A stretch of 6,556 bases of DNA, taken from assembly GCA_900751815.1 (NCBI GenBank), contig CAADST010000096.1:1-6556 (forward strand), given 5' to 3'. Made by a program: the position numbers and the translations under genes. This document shows, piece by piece, positions 5,036 through 6,556 of the stretch. The stretch's first letter is position 1, and every line of letters starts with the position of its first letter. The stretch is from Bacilli bacterium (GTDB lineage Bacteria > Bacillota_I > Bacilli_A > RF39 > UBA660). Under the pieces are notes generated by a model that was given only the letters and a program-made list of their open reading frames with translations, did not search any database and was not told the origin of the DNA.

Positions 5036-5743
5036 ATGAATGCTTTATTATTAACATTTTTAAGTGGTTTATTTTATTTAGTGGGCATAATTATATATAA
5101 ATTTGTTAAACATAAAAATGAACTTACTGTTGCTGCGATAGCTTGTGCGGCGGTGGTTATTATTGGTTTAATTGTTTTTGATTTAGCTCCAGAATTAATT
5201 GAACAAGATAATGCTTGGTTATTTGTTTTTGTAATTTTAGGCTTTGTTTTGTTATTTTTAATTGATAAGTTAATACCCCATCATCATCATAAACACCATG
5301 CTCATGATGAGGCTACAAAGGAACATAAAGATAGATTAGAACATGTTAGTACAATTACTATTTTAGCTTTATCTATGCACAATTTAATTGAAGGTATGGC
5401 TCTTTATAGCATTAGTTTAGAGAGTATTAGAAGTGGAATACTTATGCTTATAGGTGTTGGTTTACACAATTTGCCATTTGGTTTTCAAATTGCGGGCACA
5501 AAAAATAAATTGTTGGTATTTTTATTAGTTATTTCAGCATTTCTCGGAGGTTTAGTAGTATTTTTCTTTGGAAATATTGATGAATTTTTACAAGGAGTTG
5601 TACTAGCTATTTCTATGGGAATGTTGTTTCATATATTGCTATTTGAATTATTTAAGGAAATACGCGAAAATATAAGACAAAAGATGGCGATTTATGGTAT
5701 AATTATAGGTGTAATTTTATTAATAATTATTAACTTAATATAA
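5036..5743 (+). CDS. ZIP-family divalent metal transporter (variant TM5 motif)
   Basis: A membrane transporter expected to bring zinc or a related divalent metal into the cytoplasm. The 235 residues form about eight hydrophobic helices in the usual ZIP order. TM2-like FDLAPELIE (48-56) precedes a His-rich loop at 82-90 (HHHHKHHAH), the typical metal-handling loop after TM3. TM4 carries HNLIEG (115-120) with the expected H115, N116 and E119. TM5 has HNLPFG (144-149), where families usually show HN-x-P-E-G or QN-x-P-E-G, so Phe148 replaces an acidic ligand. A further acidic residue, Glu204, is in FELFKEI. The start has GAGG (5023-5026) at 9 nt. The next gene's AAGGA overlaps this stop, so the two are co-transcribed. 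Family is secure; the metal and whether it still transports are not. Confidence 0.88.
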   Translation: MNALLLTFLSGLFYLVGIIIYKFVKHKNELTVAAIACAAVVIIGLIVFDLAPELIEQDNAWLFVFVILGFVLLFLIDKLIPHHHHKHHAHDEATKEHKDRLEHVSTITILALSMHNLIEGMALYSISLESIRSGILMLIGVGLHNLPFGFQIAGTKNKLLVFLLVISAFLGGLVVFFFGNIDEFLQGVVLAISMGMLFHILLFELFKEIRENIRQKMAIYGIIIGVILLIIINLI

Positions 5744-5754
5744 GGATGTGTTTT

Positions 5755-6556
5755 ATGAAAAAAGTTTTAGTTACAGGTGCTGCCGGTAGTATAGGTATCC
5801 AAGTAATTAAATATTTGCTAGCTGAAGGTAAATATGAAATAACTGCCCTGGATTTAAGAAATAAAAATGTAATAAAAAAATTGAAGAAATATAAAAGAAG
5901 AATAAATATTTTATATGGTGATGTAAATGATAATGTTTTAATTGATGCTTTAGTTAAAGATCAGGATATAATTATTCATTTAGCATCAGCTTTACCACCG
6001 CTTTCAAATATGAAAAAGGGACTTGCTAGGATTATTGATTATAGCGGTACTGAAAATATTATAAGAGCAATAAGTTATTATAATCCGAAGTGTCATTTGT
6101 TTTATGCATCAACCACAAGTATGTATAAGGAAATGGAAAATCCTAGTGTTAAGTCTAAAATTGTATTGGATGAACATGATTATTTTGAAAAAGCTAAATA
6201 TGATACGGAAATGTTAATAAAGGAAAAATTAAAAAGATATACTATATATCGTATTCCTTTAGTTTTAAGTAATCCTTTAAAAGAACCATTTATGTATCAT
6301 GTTAAAAAGAACAGTATAGTAGATTATATAACTAAAGAAGATTGTGCATATGCATTTGTTAAGGGAATTAAGTATACTGATGAACTTAATAAAAAAACTT
6401 ATAATGTATGTGCTAGTGAAAGCATTTTATATGAATCTTTACTTAATAAGATTGTTTTATCTACGGGTTTAACTTTTAAATATGTGTTAAGTAGAATATT
6501 CTTAGATAAAAATTATTATAGCCCGGTATGTAGTGATAAAGATGATTTAGAAAATA
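5755..6556 (+). CDS. NAD-dependent epimerase/dehydratase-like protein, extended SDR (3' partial)
   Basis: A Rossmann-fold protein of the extended short-chain dehydrogenase family, which usually acts on nucleotide sugars or related compounds. ATG 5755 has AAGGA (5742-5746) at 8 nt, overlapping the ZIP stop; the frame is open through the right edge with 267 codons visible. KKVLVTGAAGSIG (2-14) is the NAD(P)-binding glycine motif, ALDLR (31-35) the end of strand 2, GDVND (55-59) the usual acidic turn, and IIIHLAS (72-78) strand 4. ASTTSMY (118-124) is the strand carrying the active-site Ser/Thr. The YxxxK motif would align at FEKAK (144-148), giving Lys148 but Phe144 in place of Tyr, with Tyr143 next to it. 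RIPLVL (166-171) and the later NVCASES region fit the substrate domain. Catalysis may be altered or lost. The substrate cannot be assigned. Confidence 0.88.
   Translation, partial: MKKVLVTGAAGSIGIQVIKYLLAEGKYEITALDLRNKNVIKKLKKYKRRINILYGDVNDNVLIDALVKDQDIIIHLASALPPLSNMKKGLARIIDYSGTENIIRAISYYNPKCHLFYASTTSMYKEMENPSVKSKIVLDEHDYFEKAKYDTEMLIKEKLKRYTIYRIPLVLSNPLKEPFMYHVKKNSIVDYITKEDCAYAFVKGIKYTDELNKKTYNVCASESILYESLLNKIVLSTGLTFKYVLSRIFLDKNYYSPVCSDKDDLEN

Noticed and set aside
5280..5312. CAT-rich run as a nucleotide repeat element
   Set aside because: It encodes the His-rich loop normal for ZIP transporters.

Overview
This is an AT-rich window with dense gene packing and good Shine-Dalgarno sites, typical of a low-GC Bacillota or Mycoplasmatota-like bacterium, perhaps an uncultured gut lineage (inference). 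Tryptophans are encoded by TGG and every intact gene ends in TAA or TAG, so nothing requires TGA to be read as Trp. The tRNA gene encodes its own CCA.

Left part (1-1855): a GluP/YqgP-like rhomboid protease, probably cut by the left edge, converges on lexA across a bidirectional terminator. Upstream of lexA lies a compact divergent SOS control region. It holds two LexA-box-like palindromes 29 bp apart, one over the -35 of lexA and one exactly between the -35 and -10 of a divergent promoter. That promoter drives a 45-residue single-pass membrane microprotein at 1718-1855. This occupies the position held by the SOS division inhibitor YneA in Bacillus but shows no LysM domain, and it is the most interesting item in the window.

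Middle (1909-3146): a complete UgtP/MGDG-synthase-type GT28 glycosyltransferase for glycolipid synthesis, followed by tRNA-Arg(CCT) with a plausible promoter of its own.

Accessory stretch (3147-4957): just after the tRNA come two decaying genes. The first is a small XRE-type HTH gene broken by one extra base. The second is a chimera of half an HTH domain and a bacterial Ig-like domain, itself interrupted by a frame change at an A-run. Then comes a small operon of unknown function encoding a lipoprotein, a three-helix membrane protein and a soluble 104-residue protein, closed by a strong terminator. I found no integrase, IS element or att repeat.

Right part (4963-6556): an extended -10 promoter drives a ZIP-family metal transporter whose TM5 motif has lost its usual acidic ligand. 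A tightly coupled NAD-dependent epimerase-like protein follows, with Phe where the catalytic Tyr is expected, and runs off the right edge.
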